Shown piece after piece: positions 36,303 to 44,062 of a stretch of DNA of 64,000 nucleotides. Below the pieces are notes generated by a model, which was given only the letters and a program-made list of their open reading frames with translations, had not been told where the DNA came from and did no database searches. The DNA is from Brevibacillus laterosporus DSM 25. GTDB taxonomy: Bacteria > Bacillota > Bacilli > Brevibacillales > Brevibacillaceae. How positions within the stretch are numbered: the first letter of the stretch is position 1; each line of letters starts with the position of its first letter. Made by a program: the position numbers and the translations under genes. The stretch lies in the NCBI RefSeq assembly GCF_002706795.1, contig NZ_CP017705.1, forward strand, positions 2,912,501 to 2,976,500. The letters are read 5' to 3'.

Positions 36303-36935
36303 TTATTTTTTATTTTTGTTTTCTAGGGCAACGATGCCAGCAGCCACTACATACATTTGGTCAAGAAGCTCTCTTCGTTTATTATTAGGTAGAGAATTTA
36401 AGATTTCTTTTATTTCTTCAGCATCTGGATTTTGAATCTCATTTAATTGATTAGGCACAAAAACAGTATCCATTCCTGCCAGCCAATCAATAGAAACTTC
36501 GTATAAAGTTGCTAGTTGCTTCAAGGTGCTAAGATCGGGTTCGCGTTGTCCAGATTCATATTTAGCTAATGTGCTATTGTCTATACTCAATTGCTCTGCG
36601 ACTTTGTTTTGTTGCAGGCCTTTTTTAGTTCTTGCTTCACGTAATCTTTGAGCAACTAATTTATAAGAACTATCCAACGGCTTTTCGTAGTTATTATGCT
36701 CGTTCTTATTTATTGAAGGCGATGGTTCATCAGAACGACCTAGTAAGTAATCAACAGTCACACCAAAAAAATCTACAATGCTCTCTAAACGTTTCCCTCT
36801 TGGCAAACGCACTTCACCTTTAGGATTTTCATAATGTGTAATAGAAGTGCGAGGGATATCTAACTTTAAAGCTAATTCTTCTTGAGATAAGCCTCTTTCT
36901 TCTCTTAATTTCTTGAGTCTTTCAGGAAATCCCAC
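36303..36935 (-). CDS. CI-like repressor with two XRE HTH domains
   Basis: 210 residues with two complete helix-turn-helix units: residues ~1-65 (LKKLREERGLSQEELALKLD, TSITHYENPKGEVRLPRG) and ~95-155 (LREARTKKGLQQNKVAEQLS, STLAKYESGQREPDLSTLKQ), then the tail IKEILNSLPNNKRRELLDQM shared with regulators A and B. GTG 36935 after GGGGTGA is preferred to the upstream ATG. Divergent from a Cro-like gene across an operator region, so it is the likely lysogeny repressor. No peptidase domain is present, so classical RecA-driven self-cleavage is unlikely. Confidence 0.82.
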   Translation of the reverse strand: MGFPERLKKLREERGLSQEELALKLDIPRTSITHYENPKGEVRLPRGKRLESIVDFFGVTVDYLLGRSDEPSPSINKNEHNNYEKPLDSSYKLVAQRLREARTKKGLQQNKVAEQLSIDNSTLAKYESGQREPDLSTLKQLATLYEVSIDWLAGMDTVFVPNQLNEIQNPDAEEIKEILNSLPNNKRRELLDQMYVVAAGIVALENKNKK

Positions 36936-37016
36936 GAGATTCACCCCTTTGTATAGATGTAATTTTACCATCTGATGTTCGTAAAAAAAACAGTGCGTTA
37001 TAAGAACAAAAAACTA

Positions 37017-37045
37017 TTGACATGTGCGTTTAACGCAAGTATTAT
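37017..37045 (+). promoter_or_regulatory. Rightward early promoter with embedded operator
   Basis: TTGACA (37017-37022), 17-base spacer, TATTAT (37040-37045). The spacer holds the perfect palindrome TGCGTTTAACGCA; a related half (GTGCGTTATAAGAAC) lies to the left near 36993. Fits a CI/Cro operator. Confidence 0.75.
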
Positions 37046-37089
37046 ATAAAGTGTAAGGTGCTTAAAACGAACGGCGAGGAGGTGCTTAA

Positions 37090-37332
37090 ATGACAAAAAC
37101 AAAGCCCCGTACTTCCTTGATAGCTTTGAGAAAAAGCAAAGGATTTACACAGCAAGCTCTTGCTGATCTAGTCGGGATCAATAGATGTTTTTTATCTAAC
37201 ATAGAAAGGGGGAAGTATTCTCCTTCATTAGAAGTCGCTTACAAGATCGCTAATGCCCTTGATACACACATTGAAGAAATTTTTTTTGGGAATGAAGTGC
37301 GAAAAACGAACAAAAGAAAGCGATCTGCATAA
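37090..37332 (+). CDS. Cro-like XRE regulator (80 aa)
   Basis: One helix-turn-helix (LIALRKSKGFTQQALADLVG, CFLSNIERGKYSPSLEVAYK) followed by a short DTHIEEIFF tail and a basic end. This is the common YgzD/Cro form. First gene of the rightward early transcript. AGGAGG site before the ATG. Confidence 0.85.
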   Translation: MTKTKPRTSLIALRKSKGFTQQALADLVGINRCFLSNIERGKYSPSLEVAYKIANALDTHIEEIFFGNEVRKTNKRKRSA

Positions 37333-37353
37333 GAGTGATCACATGTACTGTAA

Positions 37354-37527
37354 TCACTCATCAACCTTAATTTTTCCGTTTTTCTTTTCGAACTCATCAA
37401 TATGACGTTCGATAAGATGTTCGATTTGCATAGCGATTGATCGTTTGTTTTTATCAGCAATATATTTGATCTTTTCGAAGTTAGTTTCTTGTAAACGCAA
37501 TGTAAAAGGACGTTTATCAGTAGCCAT
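37354..37527 (-). CDS. Ribbon-helix-helix (Arc-like) protein (57 aa)
   Basis: Strand RPFTLRLQETNF followed by two helices (EKIKYIADKNKRSIAMQIEH, LIERHIDEF): an Arc-type DNA-binding fold. ATG 37527 after GAGGTGA. Divergent from a second RHH gene with several GTGAxxTCAC palindromes between. May be a small repressor. Confidence 0.7.
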   Translation of the reverse strand: MATDKRPFTLRLQETNFEKIKYIADKNKRSIAMQIEHLIERHIDEFEKKNGKIKVDE

Positions 37528-37596
37528 TGACGTCACCTCATATTCATTTTGATGTCACTAAGATAGCAAATCAAAAAATAAATGTATGCAACCATA

Positions 37597-37659
37597 TTGA
37601 CATCATAGTGATATCACTTTACAATAAAATCCAAGGAGGTGATTTCAAAGTGATGTCAC
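37597..37659 (+). promoter_or_regulatory. Promoter and palindromic operators for the RHH pair
   Basis: TTGACA (37597-37602), 17-base spacer, TACAAT (37620-37625). GTGATATCAC sits in the spacer; GTGATGTCAC covers the second RHH start (37650-37659), and half-matching TGACGTCAC (near 37528) and TGATGTCAC (near 37549) lie over the other gene's start. Regular repeats of one operator. Confidence 0.7.
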
Positions 37660-37814
37660 CTAAGAAAAAAACTTTGTCACTTAGGATCACGTTCGAACTT
37701 GATAAGCAATTAGAAGTCGCAGCTTCAGAAATAGGGGTTTCTAAGAACGCATTAATTGCAACTGTCCTTAATGATGCTATTAAAAAGAAATTTAAGTCTA
37801 AACAACCAGCATAG
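37653..37814 (+). CDS. Ribbon-helix-helix (Arc-like) protein (53 aa)
   Basis: KKKTLSLRITFELDKQLEVA then SEIGVSKNALIATVLNDAIK: RHH fold with a very basic tail. AAGGAGGTGA lies upstream; GTG 37650 or ATG 37653 are both possible starts. Its start codon is inside a GTGATGTCAC palindrome, suggesting autorepression. Confidence 0.7.
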   Translation: MSPKKKTLSLRITFELDKQLEVAASEIGVSKNALIATVLNDAIKKKFKSKQPA

Positions 37815-37854
37815 GTGATTACACCAACCATAATTACCTGAAAGGAGAAAACAA

Positions 37855-38349
37855 ATGTCAATATCATCTAGGGTTGTCCCATTAACATCACCACATATAA
37901 ATAGGTCAAGAGGTGATGGGAAAATGGAAAAATTCGGTCCTTGGTTCAAAGTACTACGTGAGTCAAAAAAGATGACGGTTGATGAACTATCTAACATCTC
38001 AGATGTAAGCATTGATTACATTACAGAGATGGAGGAAGAAGAAAGATTCCTGATTGAACCAGAAGCATTTAGAAAGTTAGCCAGCGCTTTAGAAATGGAC
38101 TTTGTAGACCTCATATCCAAAGCAAGCTTCTTAGCAAAAAGAGAAGATCGGCCTTTATATGTAAAAAAACTTGGATTAACGACAATAAAAATCAGGTCTG
38201 CACTTCCGTTTATGACACCAGATGAAAGAGACAAGTGGTATGACGATAATGCCGATCTGCCAGAAGTGAAGAACTATCGTAGAGCTTTAGCTGAAGCGAA
38301 TATTTATATTCACGAAAGAGAGCAACAAAAAAATGCAACTACAGCTTAA
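37855..38349 (+). CDS. XRE-family protein (164 aa)
   Basis: Helix-turn-helix at residues ~30-85 (FKVLRESKKMTVDELSNISD, DYITEMEEEERFLIEPEAFR), then ~80 residues with GLTTIKIRSALPFMTPDERD and a helical end. Two starts look usable: ATG 37855 (AAAGGAG) and ATG 37924 (AGAGGTGAT). Probably an early phage regulator. Confidence 0.65.
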   Translation: MSISSRVVPLTSPHINRSRGDGKMEKFGPWFKVLRESKKMTVDELSNISDVSIDYITEMEEEERFLIEPEAFRKLASALEMDFVDLISKASFLAKREDRPLYVKKLGLTTIKIRSALPFMTPDERDKWYDDNADLPEVKNYRRALAEANIYIHEREQQKNATTA

Positions 38350-38416
38350 ATGCCCAGTATGGGCATGGTGGACAAGCTTACAAAAATTCCCCCAGGTGAG
38401 CAGCCCGAGGGAAAGC

Positions 38417-38518
38417 ATGAAAGATGAACACATTTTAATTGTAAAACAACTTATCAAATTTAGCTGTTCTTATTTGGAACAAATTGGAACAAGTTTGAAG
38501 AAGGAGAGAGAAAAGTGA
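38417..38518 (+). CDS. Hypothetical small protein (33 aa)
   Basis: ATG after CGAGGGAAAG; product MKDEHILIVKQLIKFSCSYL plus EQIGTSLKKEREK. Its stop overlaps the start of the next XRE gene (GTGA), supporting real translation. Function unknown. Confidence 0.45.
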   Translation: MKDEHILIVKQLIKFSCSYLEQIGTSLKKEREK

Positions 38519-38763
38519 AGAAGTTCGGAGCGATACTGCACGCTTGCAGAGAAAGAGCAGGGTTAAGCCAAGAGCAATTAGCCGAAAAGCTCAATCGTTC
38601 AAGAAGTTGCATAAGCAAGCTGGAGACAGATAAGAAAACGTTGGATTTCCAAACGGGACTAGCGTGGATAGAAGCCACAGGAGCGAAGGAGGTGGCTGTA
38701 GCGTTCTTCTGTGGAATGGATGGGATGTCCATCATGCAAAATGTTCTATCAGTAATGGTGTAA
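38515..38763 (+). CDS. XRE-family regulator (82 aa)
   Basis: Helix-turn-helix LHACRERAGLSQEQLAEKLN / SRSCISKLETDKKTLDFQTG, then a short hydrophobic C-terminus (EVAVAFFCGMDGMSIMQNVL). GTG start after AAGGAGAG. A fifth or sixth XRE protein in 6 kb. Confidence 0.75.
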   Translation: MKKFGAILHACRERAGLSQEQLAEKLNRSRSCISKLETDKKTLDFQTGLAWIEATGAKEVAVAFFCGMDGMSIMQNVLSVMV

Positions 38764-38776
38764 AGGAGTTGAGAGG

Positions 38777-38989
38777 GTGAAAGAAATGCTGGATGGTTTG
38801 GATGAAGAGGAGCTATATCACATTGTAAATGGGATGCTCGATCAATCTACGATAAGCCTCCAGAATGGCGATCCTATTGACGCTAAAAAGAAGCAAATCA
38901 TAGCAGAAAAGGTTTTAAACATTAAGTTAGCAAGACAAGTTGAACAAATTGAAAGAATCTTACAAAGGAGGGAACAGCGTGAACTATGA
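38777..38989 (+). CDS. Hypothetical helical protein (70 aa)
   Basis: GTG start. MKEMLDGLDEEELYHIVNGM followed by a Lys/Gln-rich helix with RQVEQIERILQRREQ. Overlaps the next gene by 11 bases. Early-region small phage protein of unknown role. Confidence 0.55.
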   Translation: MKEMLDGLDEEELYHIVNGMLDQSTISLQNGDPIDAKKKQIIAEKVLNIKLARQVEQIERILQRREQREL

Positions 38990-39152
38990 GGACTTAATTG
39001 CTGATCTAAAAAGATACCAGCGATTGATGATGATTACTAAAACAGCAGGAGATCATCAAGCCCATGAGAACTATCGCCAAGTTACCCGTTGGATTACAGA
39101 ACAGATAAAAGAGCATGAAAAAACCGCCTGCTCGCAACAGACGGCATCGTAA
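38979..39152 (+). CDS. Hypothetical protein (57 aa)
   Basis: GTG 38979 five bases after AAGGAGGGA. Product MNYEDLIADLKRYQRLMMIT, then HENYRQVTRWITEQIKEHEK. Amphipathic helices. Not recognised. Confidence 0.55.
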   Translation: MNYEDLIADLKRYQRLMMITKTAGDHQAHENYRQVTRWITEQIKEHEKTACSQQTAS

Positions 39153-39200
39153 CAAAAATTTGTACCTCTACAATACCAAATAATCGGAGGTTGGACAAGC

Positions 39201-39449
39201 ATGGAACGAAATATTAGAACCGTTCAAATGGAGCTAAATGAACAAAATCGTGCTATCGAGCGCTTGAATACAGAAATTATATCAATGGATGAAGACATGC
39301 GAGCTTTAGAAGAAAAAATCAATAAGATCGGTAGAGAGCTTGCTGAAATGGAATCAACAAGAAGTGATTTACGGGAAGAGTTATGGCGTCGTGAAGATCA
39401 TGTAGCAGCCTTAGTACGGGAGGGAAAACATCATGCCAACATTGCTTGA
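39201..39449 (+). CDS. Coiled-coil protein (82 aa)
   Basis: Almost entirely heptad-patterned: VQMELNEQNRAIERLNTEII, MRALEEKINKIGRELAEMES. CGGAGG before the ATG. Likely a structural or assembly factor in early replication; no family recognised. Confidence 0.6.
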   Translation: MERNIRTVQMELNEQNRAIERLNTEIISMDEDMRALEEKINKIGRELAEMESTRSDLREELWRREDHVAALVREGKHHANIA

Positions 39450-39669
39450 TTTTCCAGAGTATACAGATCGTGTTGAACCAACCAGACAACGTTATATACG
39501 ACGTGGAATTACAGCATTTGATGAGCAAGCAGATAACTTATTCAGACATTTAGATAGCCATATTGAGGAAATGTTGTACCTAAGAGACACACTTGCAGAT
39601 CGCTCTATGCAAGAAAACAGACAAGCAGTTAAAGACCTTACAAATCAACTTCTAAGTGAACTGGGGTAA
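39433..39669 (+). CDS. Hypothetical protein (78 aa)
   Basis: Starts MPTLLDFPEYTDRVEPTRQR and continues with a helical DNLFRHLDSHIEEMLYLRDT. Overlaps the previous gene by 17 bases; GGGAGG before its ATG lies inside that gene. Unknown function. Confidence 0.55.
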   Translation: MPTLLDFPEYTDRVEPTRQRYIRRGITAFDEQADNLFRHLDSHIEEMLYLRDTLADRSMQENRQAVKDLTNQLLSELG

Positions 39670-39839
39670 TGAAGCACACTTTTCCTCTCCCTGAGCTATA
39701 CAGAGCTTTAAGTGATGAACAAACATTAAAACGGTTTGCAATTGCATACATGCAACGGAACTTCCCAAATTGGAAGCCGGTTCAAATTATCAGTAATAAA
39801 GTGCTTGCTGAATATACAGGACTTGGCGAGAAGGGGTGA
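39669..39839 (+). CDS. Hypothetical protein (56 aa)
   Basis: Starts at TAATG overlapping the previous stop. MKHTFPLPELYRALSDEQTL, then FAIAYMQRNFPNWKPVQIIS. Ends 4 bases inside the exonuclease gene (GTGA). Unknown; tight coupling to its neighbours supports it. Confidence 0.5.
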   Translation: MKHTFPLPELYRALSDEQTLKRFAIAYMQRNFPNWKPVQIISNKVLAEYTGLGEKG

Positions 39840-40714
39840 AAGAGGTGCTAGCCCAACGATTAGTAGATACAAGGAATATGGGATATGAGGAATGGCTTGA
39901 ATATAGACGTTTAGGCATTGGTGGTTCTGATGTAGCAGCTATTTGCCAGATGAGCCGTTATAGATCACCAATGGCTGTGTACCTTGAGAAATTAGGTGAA
40001 GCTTCACCAGTAGAAGACAATCCAAAAATGAAAGCAGGACGTATGTTAGAGCCACTTATAGCTGATTGGTTTGCAGGAGACACCGGATATAAAGTATGGC
40101 GACAAAACGCAATATTTCAGCATCCGGAACATGATTTTATGCTAGCTAATATTGATCGATGGCTCCCAGGTCAAAATGCAGGGCTAGAATGCAAGAACAC
40201 GGCTGAGTATTGTCGGAATGATTGGTTAGGAACACAAGCTCCTACAGAATATATCCTTCAGTGCAATCACTATATGGCTGTTACAGGAGCAGATAGATGG
40301 TTTATAGCAGTGCTTATCGGTGGTTGGGATTTTCAATGGCGAGTCATCGAGAGAGATGATGAGTTAATCAAAAACCTAATTACGGTGGAACGTGAGTTTT
40401 GGAATAACCATATAAAAGCAAAAGTACCTCCAGCATACTCTCAACAAGACACTGAGTATCTGAGTGACCAATATCCTGAATCTATCTCACAATCTAGCAT
40501 TGAACTTCCAGAAGAAGCCTATGACAGTATACAGATGCTTTATCAAGCAAGGGCCGAAAAGAAGGATGCAATGAAACGTGAAGAGACAGCCGTGAACCAA
40601 ATCAAAGGATACATGAAAAATCATGAGTTAGCTTACTTTCAGGGTGAATTAAAGTTCTCTTGGAAAACCGGAAAGAGAAGCAGAACATTTAGGGTTATTG
40701 GAGGAGACGAATAA
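39836..40714 (+). CDS. YqaJ-family phage recombination exonuclease
   Basis: 292 residues. YqaJ/lambda-Exo-type 5'-3' exonuclease. The active-site pattern is visible: EWLEYRRLGIGGSDVAAICQ, MKAGRMLEPLIADWF (Glu), ANIDRWL (Asp) and GLECKNT (E-x-K). It works with the RecT annealing protein encoded 2 bases downstream in double-strand break repair and replication of phage DNA. GTG start overlapping the previous stop; AAGGGG upstream. Confidence 0.92.
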   Translation: MKEVLAQRLVDTRNMGYEEWLEYRRLGIGGSDVAAICQMSRYRSPMAVYLEKLGEASPVEDNPKMKAGRMLEPLIADWFAGDTGYKVWRQNAIFQHPEHDFMLANIDRWLPGQNAGLECKNTAEYCRNDWLGTQAPTEYILQCNHYMAVTGADRWFIAVLIGGWDFQWRVIERDDELIKNLITVEREFWNNHIKAKVPPAYSQQDTEYLSDQYPESISQSSIELPEEAYDSIQMLYQARAEKKDAMKREETAVNQIKGYMKNHELAYFQGELKFSWKTGKRSRTFRVIGGDE

Positions 40715-40716
40715 GA

Positions 40717-41667
40717 ATGACAACTGATAAAAAAGTAGATCAGTCTGATATCTCAAAACAACTTGCGGCCAGAACGCAAACCAAAGCCGAGAACTTCAAC
40801 ATGACAATCAAAAAGGAGCTTGCAGATAACTTCCAAGCGATTAAATCAATTGTTCCTAAGCATATGACACCAGAAAGGCTTGCGAGGATAACACTAACAG
40901 CAATCAGCCGCACTCCAAAGCTAGCAGAATGTACTTCAGCATCAATAGTAGGGGCTGTGATGAATTGCGCAACGCTTGGACTTGAACCTAATTTAATGGG
41001 ACATGCGTACCTTGTTCCATTTAAGGATAACGAAACTGGAAAATGGGAATGTCAATTCCAAATCGGTTATAAAGGGCAGATCGACTTGATTCGGCGCACA
41101 GGTGATGTATCAAAAATCTATGCAGAAACAGTGTACGAGAACGATCTGTTTATCTACTTAAAAGGTGAAGATAAAAGGTTAGTCCATGTCCCTTTTGACA
41201 TGTTACATCTACTAGAAAATTTTCAACCTAATAAAGATGACTTCTTAGAAATCATGATGGCTCAAGCAATTACCCGTATCAAAGAACGCAATCCTAAAGA
41301 TGAAGGAAAAGCAGTCAGATATTATTCAGCTTATAGGTTAAAAGACGGAGCATTTGATTTCATGACACTCACAGCAGAACAATGTCAGCTACATGCTTTG
41401 AAACATTCGAAGTCAAAGAAAAACAATAAGCTAGTGGGACCATGGACAAATCACTTTGATGCTATGGCAAAGAAAACATGCATTAAAGAAATGGCAAAAT
41501 ACATGCCTATCAGCATTGAGGTACAAGAGAAATTAGCACTTGATGAAGCTGTATTAAAACCACGTAGAGATAACGGAATTGAGTCAGACAATATCTTTGA
41601 TGCAGATTACAAAGTGATAGAAGCAGAGGAAGAAACGGAGCCAGAGGCACAAGAAGAAACGGAGTAA
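40717..41667 (+). CDS. recT: RecT single-strand annealing protein
   Basis: 316 residues, normal for RecT. Typical segments are PERLARITLTAISRTPKLAE, GAVMNCATLGLEPN, LVPFKDNETGKWECQFQIGY and KGQIDLIRRTGDVSKI. The acidic C-terminus (EEETEPEAQEETE) is as in SSB-like tails. It anneals complementary strands after the exonuclease. Confidence 0.95.
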   Translation: MTTDKKVDQSDISKQLAARTQTKAENFNMTIKKELADNFQAIKSIVPKHMTPERLARITLTAISRTPKLAECTSASIVGAVMNCATLGLEPNLMGHAYLVPFKDNETGKWECQFQIGYKGQIDLIRRTGDVSKIYAETVYENDLFIYLKGEDKRLVHVPFDMLHLLENFQPNKDDFLEIMMAQAITRIKERNPKDEGKAVRYYSAYRLKDGAFDFMTLTAEQCQLHALKHSKSKKNNKLVGPWTNHFDAMAKKTCIKEMAKYMPISIEVQEKLALDEAVLKPRRDNGIESDNIFDADYKVIEAEEETEPEAQEETE

Positions 41668-41683
41668 GAATGGGGTTGATAAC

Positions 41684-42031
41684 ATGGGAATGTTTGATGA
41701 AGTAAGAGCCGTACAAAAGCCAAATTTCAAGCGTAGAACGAAAAAACGGGTAGATCAGGGGAGAATTACTCCCCAGGTCTACAAAGAAGTAATGGAGCGA
41801 GACAAAGGGCGTTGTGTGCTGTGTGGTAAGACTACATGGTTACAAGCACACCACATCATTTTTAGAAGCGAGGGAGGCACTGGAGAGGCCCATAACCTTG
41901 CCTTAGCTTGCGGGCCATCTACTCAAACAGGTACGTGTCATTGGAAGGCTCACCACACGAAAGAAGGGCGTCAAGCGTTTCGGGATTACAGAGAAAAGGT
42001 GCTGCTTCCATTGTATCGAGGAGCATCGTAA
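41684..42031 (+). CDS. HNH endonuclease
   Basis: 115 residues. MERDKGRCVLCGKTTWLQAH, HIIFRSEGGTGEAHNLALAC and CHWKAHHTKEG give the CxxC...HH...N...C...H of an HNH nuclease. Sits between recT and the replication gene, so a role in recombination or replication is more likely than packaging. ATG after AATGGGG, weak site. Confidence 0.85.
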   Translation: MGMFDEVRAVQKPNFKRRTKKRVDQGRITPQVYKEVMERDKGRCVLCGKTTWLQAHHIIFRSEGGTGEAHNLALACGPSTQTGTCHWKAHHTKEGRQAFRDYREKVLLPLYRGAS

Positions 42032-42050
42032 CAAGAGGGGAGCACGAAGG

Positions 42051-43100
42051 ATGGACACAACAGATAAATACGGGGCGGGCTTCGTGGTCATCCCCCGTAT
42101 AACCTTTGAACATTTTATAGATGAGGTGCTTTATAACTTCCTGATGAAAGGTGCGAATTACAAGGCTTCTAACGAGTGTCAGAGAGGACAAATTATTGTT
42201 TCGGTTAGGAAATTACCTGAAGTAATGGGATGGACTTACCAGCAGATCAGGACTTCACTAGACAGATTATCGAAGAGCCACCTAATCAAAATGGAGCAGA
42301 TAAAATACAAAGGCAACAAAGCTTCACTAATCACAATTGTAAATTATGACGGGTTTCAGCAGCTAGAAAACTACTCAAAAATTAACGCACCGAACAACGC
42401 ACCGAACAACGCAAGTGCTAACGCACCTAATAACGCACCTAACGAACCTGAAAACGACGTTGTACCAAGCGTTTTGGGTGATGAAGAAGATGGGAACAAC
42501 GCACCGAACAACGCAGGTACAAACGCACCGAACAGCGCACCGAACAACGCTAATAGAACATCAGTTAAACAACAAGTAAAACATATAAAAGAATCTTGTC
42601 GGAGTCGCGAAGACATTACCTCTTTTGTTGACTCGCAACAGCTCCTCAACCGGATTGAATTACCGAATCGTTTGTTTGTTGAATACTTCGATCTGGTGAG
42701 ACTTCAAAGAAAATCAGGAAAGATAGCAAACAGCGTTCTTGAAGGACTATGGGGTAGGTTAGCTAAACAGGCTGCTAATGCAAAACAATCAGCAGAAGCA
42801 AATCAGGCGATCGTAACCTATGCACTATCTACATACATCATGAACTACGGTCATAAGCCTGCCGAGTACGCATTCGGTATCATCAGCAATACAAGCGAGC
42901 CTGAAGCAAGACAAGGAATGATTAGACTACAGAACTCCAAACAGGAGGGGAAAAATGGAAAGGGTAGGACGAGATTTCAATCAGATGTTTCAGGAATTGC
43001 AAAAAAAGGCACAAGCAACACGGAACGTTTCGCCCACCTCAACACAAATTCAACACCAGTGCCCAAAGTGCAAGGATCTTGGGGGGACGATGTCATATGA
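42051..43100 (+). CDS. Phage replication protein (DnaD/replisome organiser-like)
   Basis: 349 residues. N-terminal winged helix (FIDEVLYNFLMKGANYKASN ... SVRKLPEVMGWTYQQIRTSL), then a low-complexity linker of repeated N-A-P-N-N units (residues ~110-165), then a C-terminal helical domain (FVEYFDLVRLQRKSGKIANS). Plan matches origin-binding initiators that hand over to a DnaC-like loader, and such a loader gene overlaps its 3' end by 146 bases. Confidence 0.8.
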   Translation: MDTTDKYGAGFVVIPRITFEHFIDEVLYNFLMKGANYKASNECQRGQIIVSVRKLPEVMGWTYQQIRTSLDRLSKSHLIKMEQIKYKGNKASLITIVNYDGFQQLENYSKINAPNNAPNNASANAPNNAPNEPENDVVPSVLGDEEDGNNAPNNAGTNAPNSAPNNANRTSVKQQVKHIKESCRSREDITSFVDSQQLLNRIELPNRLFVEYFDLVRLQRKSGKIANSVLEGLWGRLAKQAANAKQSAEANQAIVTYALSTYIMNYGHKPAEYAFGIISNTSEPEARQGMIRLQNSKQEGKNGKGRTRFQSDVSGIAKKGTSNTERFAHLNTNSTPVPKVQGSWGDDVI

Positions 43101-43788
43101 GGAATATGCCTTTGGGATAGAAAAGGATCGTTCTCTAAAATACGAGGTTTGGAAAGAGTGTGAATGTCAGAAAAACAAGAGAATAGAGCGTATGTTCAAA
43201 TCCAGTCAAATTACTGAAGAGTTCCGAAAGCTTGGTTTTAAAAACTTTAGCGTGGATGGAATGCCAAACGTAATACGGGAAGCGTTCGATATCTCAGCCA
43301 CATATTTTAGGAATTTTGAAGAAATCGAAAAGGAACGGAAAAATAGCATAGCCCTATTAGGTAGGCCAGGTTCAGGAAAGACTCACCTTCTCATGGCGAT
43401 TTCAAACAACCTGATTAAGAAAGGTATACCTGTTATCTACTTCCCATGGGTTGAAGGATTTAATGAGTTGAAGAATGACTTTGATCTTCTGGATACGAAG
43501 ATTAGACGATTACAAACGGTTAGGGTGCTATTTTTAGATGACTTATTCAAAGGGAGAGAAAAACCCACGGATTTCCAGACTGAGCAGTTATTCGCAATCG
43601 TTAACTATCGTTATTTAAACAAATTGCCCATATTGGTTTCATCAGAACGTACTTTTAAGGATATGTGCGTCATTGACGAAGCTACAGGTTCTAGGTTGTA
43701 CCAAATGACAGCAGACTACCGGGCGACCCTAGAAGGTGAAGGATTGAACTATAGAACACGAGATGCGGAGGTTTTATCAAATGTTTAA
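42955..43788 (+). CDS. DnaC-like helicase loader ATPase
   Basis: 277 residues. N-terminal Cys pairs (CPKCKD at 36-39; CEC at 69-71) for zinc, Walker A GRPGSGKT at 136-143, Walker B RVLFLDDLF, and sensor region LPILVSSERTF. It loads the replicative helicase at the phage origin. CAGGAGGGG precedes the ATG, which lies 146 bases inside the upstream gene. Confidence 0.9.
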   Translation: MERVGRDFNQMFQELQKKAQATRNVSPTSTQIQHQCPKCKDLGGTMSYEEYAFGIEKDRSLKYEVWKECECQKNKRIERMFKSSQITEEFRKLGFKNFSVDGMPNVIREAFDISATYFRNFEEIEKERKNSIALLGRPGSGKTHLLMAISNNLIKKGIPVIYFPWVEGFNELKNDFDLLDTKIRRLQTVRVLFLDDLFKGREKPTDFQTEQLFAIVNYRYLNKLPILVSSERTFKDMCVIDEATGSRLYQMTADYRATLEGEGLNYRTRDAEVLSNV

Positions 43789-44050
43789 ACGATTTTCTAA
43801 AGAAGAAATCAATGATTTAAGAGCAAAAATTGTTCAGGGTCAGCTAGATGCAATCTCACTTTTTGATCTTCAACGCCTCATGAACGAACGTGATGCATTT
43901 GAATTTATGGTCAAAAAGCAAGAAGCTGGGCAACAACGAATCAATGAGTTCCTGACAGTCTTAGAGATTCAAAGTCAATTGGAAGAACAGATTAAGGAGC
44001 TTAAACAACGGTTGGAAAAATATGAGCCTTCACTAAATCAGGCTGTTTAG
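43781..44050 (+). CDS. Hypothetical helical protein (89 aa)
   Basis: ATG 43781 after CGGAGG. KRFSKEEINDLRAKIVQGQL, LFDLQRLMNERDAFEFMVKK and a coiled-coil end QLEEQIKELKQRLEKYEP. Overlaps the loader gene by 8 bases. Unknown function. Confidence 0.65.
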   Translation: MFKRFSKEEINDLRAKIVQGQLDAISLFDLQRLMNERDAFEFMVKKQEAGQQRINEFLTVLEIQSQLEEQIKELKQRLEKYEPSLNQAV

Positions 44051-44062
44051 GAGGAATCAAGC

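Noticed and set aside
38351-38428. 25-codon frame MPSMGMVDKLTKIPPGEQPE
   Set aside because: No ribosome-binding site and no support from neighbours.
42371-42649. Minus-strand alanine/leucine/phenylalanine-rich repeat frame
   Set aside because: Mirror image of the N-A-P-N-N repeat in the replication gene.
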